A stretch of 64,000 nucleotides of DNA from the NCBI RefSeq assembly GCF_029873635.1, contig NC_080417.1:32290214-32354213 (forward strand), in the 5' to 3' direction. This document shows positions 34,723 to 46,299 of this stretch, one piece after another. Positions within the stretch are counted from its first letter, which is position 1. Each line of letters begins with the position of its first letter. A model generated the notes under the pieces. The model searched no databases. It worked only from the letters and a program-made list of their open reading frames with translations, and was not told where the DNA came from. Source of the stretch: Malania oleifera (taxonomy: Eukaryota > Streptophyta > Magnoliopsida > Santalales > Ximeniaceae). The translations under genes were made by a program, and so were the position numbers.

Positions 34723-37300
34723 TTCTCCCCCCTTTTTGATGATGTCTAACCTATTAAGAATCTACTTAATCTTTGCATTTGTGTTTGTTCTTACTAAGGC
34801 TTATTGTGCAAAGATAATCCTACTTAGAACCACTGATGGGTTGTTATCATCAAAACAAGACAATTAAGTTTACGTAACCTCTAAGGCTAACATTCTCCCC
34901 CTTTTTGATGATGGCAAACCATTGGTGTTCTATATGGGGTATGTTTTAAAGCTCCCCCTTAATTTTTGCACTCCCCCTTAATTTATGCATATTGTTAAAT
35001 GATATTTATAATTTGCTCCCCCTTACTATATGCATAAGAGGCATAAAAATAATTCATGTTCATTTGAGCTTTTAACATGCATTCCATATTTTCCCCCACA
35101 CATACATCATGTTTTCCCTCACATATATAACACCATAAATCTTATCCCCATGGATAACTTCAAATATCTTCTCCCCCTTTGATCATCATAAAAAAGAGAG
35201 GTCATTTATCTTAAAAATACTCTAAGAGCCTATTAAGACTAGTTTCCATGGTAGTGAGGTGAGTGTGTGCTAAACACATATACCAAAATTTTGGGTGCTA
35301 AACCATAATATTAGAAAAGTCTAGATTGACTTCCTTCCAAACTCATGAATGATGATTCAGAAGTTAAACCCTTTGTTGTAGATCAATCATTCAATGATCA
35401 TTCAAGAATAGACATTTTCAAATAAGCACAAAATATTCATGCTTATAATTTAAGCATGGTAAATGTGTCCAAACAACTAGGTAAAAAGCATGTGTATATT
35501 TTAGAGCATTCAATTATTCAGCATACATTATAAAAAATTCATAAAGTTCAACCCACATGCAATGGATTTCAAGCCATGATCATTTAACATGCAAAGACTT
35601 ATAATTACCAATGAATCTTCATGCAAATGATCTTTTTATCATACATCATTTATAAATATTCATTAATGACAATGTATATGAACCAGTCTAAGTGACCACT
35701 TAAGGTTAAAACACTAAGTTTAACTTGGTCACCATACTAATACTGCATAGGACTTTCAAAAGTATTTAGAATTTAAAAAATAAGTCTTATGAAGTCATAA
35801 TTTCAGTTGACTAACTAGATCAATAAATTCAACATGCCAGACCCTAGTCAACTATTAGCATACAATGCACAAATCTGCATCGACCAAGTAGATTATGTTC
35901 AAATTAAGCATGCAGTTCAGTATATTCAAACAATATAAACTATTAAATAATGTAATATTTAGAAAGTAATGGATAGTAAGCGTTTAGTTCACATGAAGCA
36001 TCCAAATATATATATCCAAAATAAGCACAATACACTGAAGTATTTATTGGATGAACTTTAAATTTGTTACTTCCCTTCAATTACACAACCCAAGCACAAA
36101 AAATTTATGATCTTTTGAATATATTAATCAATTAAGCTTCAAGATGAGTTTAGGGCTATATGTGCAAAGTCTATAATTAATTCGCAAAAGCTCAATTTTG
36201 TATGATGGACAAAATATGCTATATTTTAAGATATTCATACAAAAACATATGTATATAGCATTTAAAAAATTATTTAACTAGTTAAGATCCTTTGTCCATT
36301 TAGGGGGTTTACTTAAGTATGCAATAACCAATACTATCATATAATAACCAATCATAATGATATATATATTAAGCGAAATAGATTGGATATTTGACTAAAG
36401 TTCTCATATTGGCTTGATTTTCCTAAGGTTCTTAGTATAACAATAATGTATACTAAAATTTAAAATTTTAAGCACAAAACACTATTTAAGCTTTTAAAAC
36501 ATTACTGCCCCTTATAACCTAACAAGAATCTTATGAGTAAAAAAAATTTCTTTTAAGATATCTCATAAGATGACATGCAAATATAACCCATGAATTGTTA
36601 ATGAATTTAACACAAGATGTAAATCATGAATCATGGCATGAAATAAAGTAGAAGGAAGAAAATAAACCTTTCCAATTAACTTGGCTTTATTTGACAATGC
36701 TCTTAGAAAATAGGAGACATGTTCTCCTAATTTGCTAGTAATGGGAAGGTATTCCTCAAACATATGATATCACAAATAAATGCTTAATTTTATAATACCA
36801 CTTGTTGTTATGATTATTTTTACTAAATTTCTATTTTTAAGGATGTTATGTTTTAGATATCTAAACTAAAGCATATATCATCAAAACAATTCACGTGAGA
36901 AAAACAAGGTTTTTCCATTTATCACCCATAAAATTTATTTTTAACTATCAAACTTTGCATGCTATTTCATCCCATAAATAATAGTCAATAAAAGGAAACA
37001 AACCAATTTTCAAGATGAATACAATTCAAGAAATCATATTGGTTTTAGTATTTTCATTCATCAACATTGGCATGATCATCAAGAATTCCCAATAAAGTAA
37101 TTTAACAATTTAGAATGCATTAATTGAGATTTTATTTTTTAAGCACATCTTAATCATCAGATTCTTTTTACCTAAGTAAAGTAAAGTCTACCTAAAACTA
37201 ATTCCTAATCCTAGGTTCTAAGGAAACAAGAATTCAAAGGTCACGTGTTTCCTTTGGGTACCCATTCTTCCTTGGGTGCCAATGAGTTTTTCTTCACTAC
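34723..37300 (-). other. Non-coding interior of the pol-less element
   Basis: About 2.5 kb with no supported gene. It begins with the tract CTCCCCCCTTTTTGATGATG, and a second LTR-end-plus-tract (GGCTAACATTCTCCCCCTTT) follows about 170 bp further on, near 34886. CTCCCCCTT words recur near 34950-35030. From about 35.5 to 36.66 kb it is collinear with the interior of the 11.3-21.5 kb element. Confidence 0.75.
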
Positions 37301-38800
37301 CCATTATAACTTCTTTTGTTTGCCTCTATTTCCTCTATAATGGCAAAAATATCTTATGTGGCCCTTTCTTTCACAATACAAACAAATTTTATTTTCATGT
37401 GAGGGTCTTGACTTATTTGTATTATTTTTGCTTGTTGAGGCATGACCATGTGGTTTAAAATTATTTTTCTTAACTCCCAAAAATGCTTTGGAGTTTTCTT
37501 TTCCTTTAATGGTTTTGCTATAATCTTCCTTTATCTTTTTCAAGAGAGTCTTTTCTTTCATTATATTTTGAATTTGATTTTTCAAATTTTCAACTTGCTC
37601 TTGTAAAATTTTATGGTCTTTTTGTGCTTTTTCATTAAGCTCCTCATTTTCTTTTCTAAGGGAAGCATTTTCATCTTTCAAGGAGGAACAAAGACAAGGT
37701 TCTTTTCCTTTGTATTTTGACAATTTTTCCTCCAAGTTTTCTATCTTTACTTGCTCCTTTTGAGAATTTAAAACAATTTCTTTTTAAAAGAATTATTTTC
37801 TTCTATCAATGAGGATTCCCTATGTTTTGACAAAGCAAGTTTTTTCTCCATATTTTTGTTCATTCTTTTTACTAAAACTAATTCATCATATAATTTAGCA
37901 CAATTTTCTATTACTTCATCATAAGAAGGTGCATAATCCTTCTCATCCGAACTTACTTCATCTTCTTGTTCGTTAGCCATTAAGCATGGATGTGCTTTTT
38001 CCTCATTTTTGCTTATTTCTTCTTTCCTAAAGTGTTGTTTTTCTTCAAGGAATTTTCTAAAGTCTTTTATGAGTGATTCCATATCATCCTTATTATCCTC
38101 ATCATTTTCTAACATTTCTTTGAATTTTGGACTAGATGGTTGAAGAGCAATACACTTATCCTTCCTAGACTTTTGAGGATCCAAAGTCGTATTTTTCTTA
38201 AGTTCATGAGTCATAAGTGATCCAATAAGCTCATCAAGCGTGACTTTGGTTGAATCCTTTGCCTCCTCAATGGCGGTGGATTTAGCATGTCATGACTCGG
38301 GTAAAGATCTTAAAATTTTTTGAACATTATCCTCTATAGAATAAGTTCTACCGAGTGCTTTTAATTCATTTATGATGTGTGTGAACCGAGTGAACATGGA
38401 TGTGATAGATTCTCCCTCATCCATTTTAAACATTTCATATTCATTGACTAACATGTAAATTTTGGACTTCTTAACTTGTGAAGTACCTTCATATGTGACT
38501 TCAAGTTTTTCCCATATTTCTTTACCAGTATCACAACCACAAACACGATTATATTCATTATCACTTAAAGCACAATAAATAAAATTTTTGGTTTGAAAGT
38601 TGCTCAACTAACCTTATTTCGGTGTCTAACATTTCCTCTAGTTTTTTTGGTTCACCCTCGATATTTTTGAATTCGTAATTTCCCTTTGAGATGACACTCC
38701 ACATTTTGAGATTGTGTGTTTGGATGAAGATGGTCATTCGGTTTTTCCAAGCCGGGTAGTTTGAATTGTTGAACAATGGTGGTCTTGCCACGGACTGTCC
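37300..38800 (-). pseudogene. gag of the SIRE-like element (UBN2 core, coiled coil, CCHC knuckle)
   Basis: From the N-terminal side: MARPPLFNNSNYPAWKNRM, the standard start of SIRE/Copia gag; a UBN2 core with GKEIWEKLEVTYEGTSQVK, YEMFKMDEGESI and ALGRTYS; a strongly charged, Lys/Glu-rich coiled-coil stretch at about 38210-37770 with DEVIENCAKLYDELV; and a CCHC zinc knuckle, CLYCERKGHIRYFC, near 37325-37380. The gag frame is broken in this copy, with a few breaks. Protease and pol do not follow, which makes the element non-autonomous. Confidence 0.9.
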
Positions 38801-38875
38801 TTAGAAGGAGGTACTCGCTAAATACTCCATTTGATCTTTACACTTTGGATTTTACACCGTTAAATGCAAGCGTCT

Positions 38876-38888
38876 GGCTCTGATACCA
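38876..38888 (-). other. Primer-binding site, tRNA-iMet type
   Basis: The minus strand reads TGGTATCAGAGCC, the exact standard Copia site, next to the 5' LTR start at 38891. Confidence 0.9.
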
Positions 38889-38890
38889 CT

Positions 38891-39330
38891 TGTTGGGAGT
38901 CCCAGCCCGGAGTATATAGTCTAAAGGGGGGGTGAATAGACTCTTTTTGCGGAATACGTATTTTCTAAAAAATAAAAACTCTTGACAAGATACAAGAAAT
39001 TATATCGCAATATAAATATAAATTATGCACAAGATATAAAATAAAGAGTGTAAGGGAGAGAAAGAACAACACCAGTATTTTTACGTGGTTCGTCACCAAG
39101 CCTACGTCCACGCCTTAGCACCAAGTCAAGGATTCCAAAATCCACTAAAGATACTCCTTGCCCAAAATCTACTAGGTCTGATCTTTGCTTTTGATTTGGT
39201 ACCTCTATGTATCTGACACTATGTACCTATACTAGATAAGATTTGCAAGAATGGGAAATACTAGAAACAACAACTAGGTTAATATCATCAAAACATATAA
39301 GCCAAGATAGTGTACCTGACAAGGCTAACA
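38891..39330 (-). mobile_element. 5' LTR (short form) of the 33.0-39.3 kb element
   Basis: It starts TGTTGGGAGTCCCAGCCCGG and ends GTACCTGACAAGGCTAACA, matching both ends of the 3' LTR but only 440 bp long. The target duplication AGGTT follows at 39331. Confidence 0.88.
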
Positions 39331-39814
39331 AGGTTAATTACAAAATATATAAAGACTTTCGAGCTAAGTATATGAAACTTGAATACAAGCTCAAGTCTTT
39401 TTCAAGAACCCAAAGAAATTTTCTCCAAGAAAATATTTTTCAAAACAAAGAATTTTGGAGAAAGGATTGCTCTTTAAAATCTTAAGAACAAGAGGCTTTC
39501 AAAGTAAGATATAAAACTTGAATAAATGCTCAAAGCCAACTTATATGAACCTCAATCTTTCCCAAAAATATTTTTAAAAAGATAGTATGGGAAAAATGGA
39601 TTTGATCTTTTGATATGGAGTAGAAAAAGAGAAAGAATTAAAAAATAAGCAATATAACTTTCAATCTATTTTTTTAATATTCAAAAGATGTCTTGGCCAA
39701 GTATTTATAGACTTTTTTCAAGATATGGGCGTTATCTAACCATTGGGCATTAAAATAATATTAAAATTTGAATTTTTCTACCATTAAATTCCTAATATTT
39801 TGAACTTTCGCGAG

Positions 39815-40130
39815 GTTCGATTGACTGACTAGTAGGGCCAATCGATTGACCCTTAGGCGATTTCAAAATTCGTGATAGTTAGTCAGCTGAGCAAAAGCGT
39901 CGGTTGACTGAGTGAATAGTGTCGATCAACTAAGCCATTTACATTTTAAGGGGGTTAGTCTACCAAGCTTATTGGAATTACAAAATTGACCTTAAGCATT
40001 CGTCGGTCGATTGACCATGATACAACTATAGGGAGGTCGGTCAATTGAGCTTATATGAAAATATCATTTTTGCTTTTAAGGACATGTTGGTTGACTGAGC
40101 TTGACTGGCCGGTCGATTGACCTCAGCAAA
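39815..40130. repeat. Decayed GTCGAC array in LTR U3
   Basis: Words such as GGTTCGATTGACTGAC, CGGTTGACTGAG, CGGTCGATTGACC and GGTCAATTGAGC replace the intact palindrome seen elsewhere; intact GTCGAC is absent. It lies about 110 bp upstream (minus strand) of the TATA box. Confidence 0.75.
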
Positions 40131-40529
40131 AATGAATTTTTGGCCAAGTCTTTAATTCCAAAAATAGTTTAAACCTTTTGTGAAAGTGTTTAACTTTAAG
40201 TAAACAAGGTTTTAGTTCAGTTTAGGGTTTCTATGGTCAATCTATGGTTTTAGTAGAGTTTCAATAGAAATCAAATGAAATGCATGCACATCCAAACACT
40301 AATTACTATTACAACACAAAATTACATAAGTGTTCTGTCTTTGCTTTCTAGTGTCCATGGAATACGCCTTGGAATACAATCATGTGGGAGCTTGTTAAGG
40401 CTTCCATATTGCAACATCATTTTGTGCTTTTCAAGAATTTAACATGTTCAATACTAAATACAAACATGAGATCCTGTTGTTTGTCATAATCAAAATAGGA
40501 ATAGGACTCAAAAATCAATAGGTTATGGT

Positions 40530-41200
40530 ACTTGTCCCTCTCGATAGGTGTCATGTGGCGTTCACCTGATGGTGGAGGACACCACTGTGTATTTGAATGA
40601 GGGGTAGATTGTGTGTAGGCTTAAGCCTTGAGTCCTTATTTTTTTGTGCCTGAAATCCACATTCGGTTGACATGAATTTTTGTGTTGGTTCACAATATCC
40701 TGAAGAGTTTGATTGGAGACGACACTGTTGTTATCCATAAAATGTCACTTGATGGGTGAGGGATGTGGGTTGAACATCGGTGTGGCCAGAAAACCAATTA
40801 CCTTTTTTATCAGCATTTTGGAGTTGAGAGACCAACTCGGAATATCTCGAGGGCTTTAACATAGTTGTTGTGAAGACTTCATATTGTGGACCAAGATTAG
40901 TGAGAAGACAAAATACCTTTTCTTGGTCTAGAATGGGCTTCCCAATTGTTGCTAAATTGTCATAGAGACCTTTGAAGGTGCAAATGTGGTCTGTGATTGT
41001 TGTGTGATCTTCTTTCCAAAGATATGCAACTTGTTGGTGTAAAGTGAATTCATGTTCTTGCGAGTCTTGGACATATGCATTTTTGAGAGCCTCCCACACC
41101 GCATGAGCTATGTCGAGGTCAACAACTTGGTATCATCGGACAAGTAGCCCCATGTACGCATAGGTGAGTTATGTCTCCAGAACTAAAGTACATCAATTTA
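40530..41200 (-). pseudogene. Copia gag remnant (UBN2-type)
   Basis: The readable part contains WEALKNAYVQDSQ, LTNLGPQYEVFTTTML and SELVSQLQNAD, typical of the UBN2-type gag core. It belongs to the relic whose other half is at 28.6-32.09 kb. Fossil. Confidence 0.8.
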
Positions 41201-42637
41201 GATGAAGTAATGATCGCTAGAAGAAAAAGAGTAAGTATGAAAAAAAAAAATGGAAAATGTTTAGAGCATTAATAAGGTTCTTAAAAGGAGAAGAGAACCA
41301 AAATGAAATACAATCATCCTAGAATAAGGGAAGTTGAAGGTTGTATAGAAAATGTGTTATTTGGAATTAATTAATATTGCATTAAAATAATAGGTGCTTT
41401 TGATATTTATTCAGAGTTTGAAACTTAAATGTTTCTAATGAGTACATGAATTTGAATTCAGAGAGAGAGAGAGAGATTTTAGGGAAACGAAATGAGTGAT
41501 AACTAGAAGTCATTTCCTCATCATCATGTCCTTCCTCCCTGCTATCTTGTCTGCCAGTCTCTTCATCCTTCATTGTTAGGGATAGGGTGGTTATATCCTG
41601 CAAAGTTAATATATTCGAAAGTATCAATATTGAGACACTTTAATTTGAATTTATCTCGACACTGGTGGGAGGTTACCCAATAGATCGATGAGCATGTTGG
41701 AGCTCTATTGTCCTCCTAGAAGGGCTCGGGGCAAAGGAGGAGTCTAGGAATCATCAAGCTCATTTCTTCCATGTTGCAAATTAATGAGCCTACGACTCAT
41801 ATATTCTTTGCATCAAATTTTTGGTATTTGAAAAGGAATGAGATGGCCAATGGTACATTTTCATTTTATAAGCCAAACCTAATTATGTTCTAATTAGTGG
41901 TGGCAATTACTACACGTGCCCATTAATCCACCCATACTCATGATGAATAAAAATGTTAGAATACACTCATATAATTATACAGGTCATAAATGGGTAACCC
42001 ATTTATTAAATGGTTTAAATGGGCGTACCCGCTTAATCCATCAACTTATTAATATTTTCAGCCTTAATTACTTTATTTAATTTATCACATTTAAAAATAT
42101 ACTATAAGTAAATAACTAATATTATAGTTTTAAATTCTATGTACGCAATATAATTATGTATTATTTGGTTTGAATATTTACATAACTACATACATAATTT
42201 GTCTAGATTTTCAAACAAATTAATATGCATGCATGTTTGTAATTGCACAATAGATTAGGTTTCTGCATGTATGTAATTATGTCGGTATATGATTATAGTT
42301 TATTATTTATAATTAAATTATATAATTATGTAAATAGTATTATAATTAAAAAATTTACATGCATAATTTTATAATTATGGACAATTCGGTTATAATATGT
42401 TACATACTACCCATTTAATCCATGCCCATCCAATTAACATGCTTAGTTCAACAAGGAGTTGGGGTGCAAACAAGCAGAATTAATTAAGTGGGCCCAGCAG
42501 CCCATATGAATATGATATGCTCTTCAACATACATAATCAAACTCAAATGCCTTTGGTTTATCTAACCTCTACCGCCATGTCAACATAGAGTAGGTAGCGC
42601 CGGTGAGCAAAATTAAACCACCCTGCCAAAATATCAT

Positions 42638-42683
<46 letters not shown>

Positions 42684-43260
42684 ATTATAGATGGATAACC
42701 TAAAAATCGATCTATACTATATTTTATCCACACATCATACAACTCTTACTTAAGATCCAAAATTTCATGCTTACAAACATAAAATAAGTGTTTTAGAATC
42801 AAATGCTATGAGAGAGGCAAATCTTTTTTACACGGTTTAATTAGAAGTATGCATTTCAAGCTTTTTATTTTCTTATTATATTATTTAAAAAAAAAAAAAC
42901 AAATTGATAATCTAAAAATAGATCAATAAACATTACGTACCTTATTTGTGTGTAGGGATAGCTAGTTGTCTGTGTGGATGCGAGGTGCATGTGTGCCAAC
43001 CAATCTTCAAAAAATTTTAGGTAGTCCCGGACTACTACATTGCCCGTAGTACCATTTAATAGGAGTTTCGACCTAGCTACCTAGTTTCATGTCACAAGCC
43101 CCTAGACTTTTTAGAATATTTATGATAATTATACCAAAAAATCTCTAAAATCTCCACCGAAAAAAGGAAAAAAGTGTTGAATTTTTTTTTTTTTTATCTC
43201 TTCATATATCTTTAAGCCAAAAGATCATAAATGTTAGTTTTTTTTTTTAATATTATATTA
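41201..43260. other. No gene seen; AT-rich with MITE-like and (GA)n sequence
   Basis: About 2 kb between two Copia relics. At 41895-42430 an AT-rich stretch is bracketed by GTGGCAATTACTACACGTGC at the left and words such as ATGGGTAACCCATTT and TACCCATTTAATCCATGCCC, which look like an hAT-type MITE, but paired termini were not confirmed. (GA)n lies at 42639-42679. The open frame at 41382-41627 has no recognisable domain. Confidence 0.5.
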
Positions 43261-43261
43261 C

Positions 43262-43630
43262 CAAAGAAGATTCATCATCTTGGAGTTGGACTTTGTTTAA
43301 TTAAGTCCTTCGAAAGGAAATGTATCTTGGAGTTATATTTTTAGTTAACTGAGCCGCCTTTGGAAAGGACATGTACCTTGAAGTAAGACTCTTATTTATT
43401 TAAGTCTTTGAAAAGAGTATACATTAGAGTTAGAAATCTATTTATTTAGGTTTTGATTTTTTGTGTTTCTTAAATTCAATAGAATTAATTGGACCTTGTT
43501 TTTAGGACTTGTATGCCTATATATACCCTATGGCATGGACTCTAAGATACATCTCTACATACAATTCCCTTCACATCACTATTATCATACTATCTTATCA
43601 TTCAAGTATAAAGAGTTTGACAACTTAAGA
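43262..43630 (+). repeat. Tandem repeat of about 57 bp followed by a promoter-like stretch
   Basis: Three to four degenerate units contain CTTGGAGTT...TTTAATTAAGTC..TTCGAAAGGA-like words at about 43275, 43325, 43376 and 43430, then TATATATACCC at about 43516. It resembles the U3 and TATA region of a short LTR in plus orientation, but no end was located. Confidence 0.45.
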
Positions 43631-43689
43631 AAGGTGTTCTTTGTGAAGCTTTGGGCTCTTCCATTTGTGCAGAATTGGATTGAGTCATT

Positions 43690-46299
43690 TGATTCAAATA
43701 GAATCACTATGTTGCTTGTCGAAACACCCCATTGCACAAGCATAAGGGACCTTTGACATGTCCCGAACATCACCGTCCGTCCTTGGGTTCCAAGTGGTAG
43801 ACAATTTACATTGATTCTCCACAAAAATACCCTGAGACAACCACAATCTCCAAGCAATTCTATTTACAAAGCTACCCTGAGATAACCCTAATTTCACTAC
43901 AACTTTGTCCTTGCGAATCTCCAACCCAAGACTCTTTTTGGTCATACCCAAAACCTTCATGTCTGGCACATTTCTCAATAGAGTTCCCAACTGATTAGCC
44001 TCAATCAAAGCCTTCCTAAAAAATAACATGTTATCCACATACAACAACATATGCATCACCCCCTTGCATCCTATCACCCTCTTCCCTTCTAGAAGACATA
44101 TGCATGGTTCATATACAATAACTTCATATCCTCCACCATAGCACTCATTTATCTATTTTTCCCTTTGTTGTGCCCCACATCTTGAAAAATAGTAGGAACC
44201 TTGCTGGTAGTAATGAATGCATGAGAAACCAGAACATCAAATTCATACTTGAGTAATGGCCTGATAGTGCATCTGGATCCATTGTGATCCTGCTAGTCTC
44301 TCGAGCTATAACTCCCTGCATTATGAACAATGTCATCTCTACCTTAAGTCTGTAACTTTATTTGCATCACATACTCATTGCTGCTGCAATTTTTTGGTAT
44401 TTGTTTCTCTTCCTTTACTTGAGTATGTTGCACCATGGCTTTCTCACTGAAAACCACGTCTCCACTTATCACCATCTTGTTTGCCATTGGATCACACAAC
44501 TTGAATACACCTTCCTTATACACCAGAAAGATTTACCTTCTAGACATTATACCAAGCTTAGATCTCACCACACTCATGGCTGGACCTCCCAATTCTCTCA
44601 ACCTAGAGTAGTCTACCGCATTACCTGTCCAAACCTTTTTTACAACTTTTCTATCTAGTGATACCCTTGGCGATTTGTTAATTGATAAATACGTGATACT
44701 TTCTACTTTACCAAGAAATTCCTTGCAAGCCCTGTATACAACTTGCCATGTTGCTAACAAAACTCCTTGAACAGAACCAGCATACTATGTTCAAATGTCT
44801 GACGTGAGGATCTCTCTCCCAGTCTGGTTTTCCACTTTATCCACAAGTTAAACCTGACAAACATCTCTGACTTGTGCCACATAAAACACACCAGATCTTT
44901 TGTGATAAACTCATGAAATACACATGTCCAGCCCATGATGTTACCCTCACCGGTCCCCAAATATCTAAATAAATGTAGTCACTCATATGCCCTAACCGCA
45001 TATGCCAAAAATCAATGTTATCTAACTCACATTCTACATTTGCAGCTCCACTTACAATTGTGGTAGGCCTTACAATGCATAGATATTTCCCGCTAATTTT
45101 TATCCCTTCATCACCATCAAGTCACGTTCACACACCTTCTTTATCCCACTTTCAGTCTTGTAAATATACCCGTTACAATCTAAAGTGTCCAATGAAATCA
45201 CATTCTTCCGTAAATCCGGTACATGGCTTACATTATATAATGTTCTCACAACACCATCATACATTTTAATTTTGACATTTCCTATTCCAATAATTTTGCA
45301 TTAAGCATCATTTCTCATTAAAATGGAACCAGAATTAATTTACTAACTTGTAGGTGTTGAACCAATTTCTATTTGGTCTCATGTGATAAAAACATCTCAA
45401 ATCTAGGATCCAAGAATCTGTGAGAAGTTCTAAACCCGATGAAATAGAAAACATATCACCATCACTACTCCCCGAGTTTCCTTGTTCCACTACATTTGTA
45501 GATTTCGACAAACTCTCTTGATTTTTTTAGCATTCCCCTTCTTCCACTCTGGACACTCTGATTTTTTGTGCCCAATTTCCCCGCACTTAAAGTACATTAT
45601 GTCCTTCTTTCAGACTGCGATCGAGACTTGTTATAACTTGACCCACTCCGTAATTTGCTTCTCCCACGATCCTAGTTGCCCTTTACCATAAGTCCTTCAC
45701 TATGTGAATTTTCAATGCTCAACAATGTGCTTGTTACCTAATCCAAATTCAAGGTTTCTTTACCCCATGTTAGTGTAGTAACCAAATTCTCATACGCGTG
45801 AGACGCAAATACGGAATTCAATAGCATTAGCACCTTGTCTTCCTCCTTAAACTTCACATCAACTCGTATCAAATCACTTACAATTTGATTAAATGCATTC
45901 ATATGCTGGTTCAAATCTGAACCCTCAACCATTTTAGTTCAATACAATCTTTGCTTAAGAAATAACTTGTTCGATAAAGACTTAGATATATACCAACTTT
46001 TCAGTTTCTATCAAACTGCTGCTAGAGAATCCTCATCCATGACGTGATACAGCATGTCATCAGCCAAACAAAGTTGGATAGTCGACCCCACCTTTGCTTC
46101 CAATTCATTCCAACTTGTTTCATCCATGCTTTTCGATTGAATTTCATATAAAGCCTTCACCATACCTTGCTGCACTAATAGATCCTTAATCCTTCTCTAA
46201 CATAAACCGAAGTTTCCCATTCCATCGAACTTAATTTACGACATCGAACTTTGTAGAAGAAGTTTTAGAAGTCATTACGACAATGCTCTGATACCAACT
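43690..46299 (-). mobile_element. Copia relic (Tork/TNT1-like), minus strand interior
   Basis: Minus-strand order: start of gag near 46275, gag core at 45930-45740 (LNQHMNAFNQIVSDL, EEDKVLMLLNSV), knuckle region at about 45600, gag-pre-integrase at 45300-45000, integrase at 44960-44540 (FITKDLVCFMWHKSEMF, VWTGNAVDYSRLRELG), and RT at 44080-43900 (LLYVDNMLFF, LGMTKKSLGLEIRKDKV, LWLSQGIFVE). RNase H and the 3' LTR are not visible. Primer-binding site: plus-strand GCTCTGATACCA (46285-46296), just next to the LTR at 46300. Many breaks; old. Confidence 0.8.

Larger units (their letters stand above)
33029..39330 (-). mobile_element. Gag-bearing, pol-less SIRE-like LTR element with target duplication
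   Basis: Minus-strand order: 5' LTR (39330-38891), primer-binding site TGGTATCAGAGCC (38888-38876), gag (about 38800-37300), about 2.5 kb non-coding, polypurine tract (just above 34722), 3' LTR (34722-33029). Flanks AGGTT (33024-33028) and AGGTT (39331-39335) are a perfect 5-bp target duplication. No protease, integrase, RT or RNase H is visible between gag and the 3' LTR. The two LTRs differ greatly in length (439 against 1694 bp). By eye about 6-7% of some 265 aligned LTR positions differ, which at commonly used plant LTR rates suggests an age of a few million years. gag is broken, with a few breaks. It is nested in the solo LTR at 32.1-40.5 kb. Confidence 0.88.
32093..40520 (-). mobile_element. 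Solo SIRE-like LTR, itself interrupted at 33029-39335
   Basis: The LTR is in two parts, 32093-33028 and 39336-40520 (about 2.1 kb without the insert). It starts TGTGATTTTAGGTGTAATCC and ends GACTCAAAAATCAATA. Flanks GGTCA (32088-32092) and GGTTA (40521-40525) look like a 5-bp target duplication with one change. There is no primer site or polypurine tract of its own, so it is a solo LTR. R/U5 tandem repeats lie at 32490-32660, a minus TATA box at 39702-39709, and a decayed GTCGAC array at 39815-40130. It is inserted in the Copia relic. Confidence 0.8.
28434..41200 (-). mobile_element. Copia relic, minus strand, split by nested insertions
   Basis: Reading the minus strand: gag (41200-40530), [insertion 32093-40520], CCHC knuckle (32086-32045), integrase region (about 31950-30550), reverse transcriptase (30200-29430) and RNase H (29400-28650), then the start of the 3' LTR after GCGGGAGGGTA near 28635. 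The gag-integrase-RT-RNase H order is that of Copia. The 3' LTR is cut by the right terminus of the CACTA-like element at 28433, and no 5' LTR was seen above 41.2 kb. It is broken, with many breaks, and is clearly the oldest layer of this nest. Confidence 0.85.

Noticed and set aside
38876-38888. tRNA-Met-like sequence
   Set aside because: Only the 3' complement of tRNA-iMet is present; it is the primer-binding site of an LTR element, not a tRNA gene.
44362-45691. Several plus-strand frames of 60-98 codons
   Set aside because: They lie opposite the integrase and gag region of the minus-strand Copia relic.
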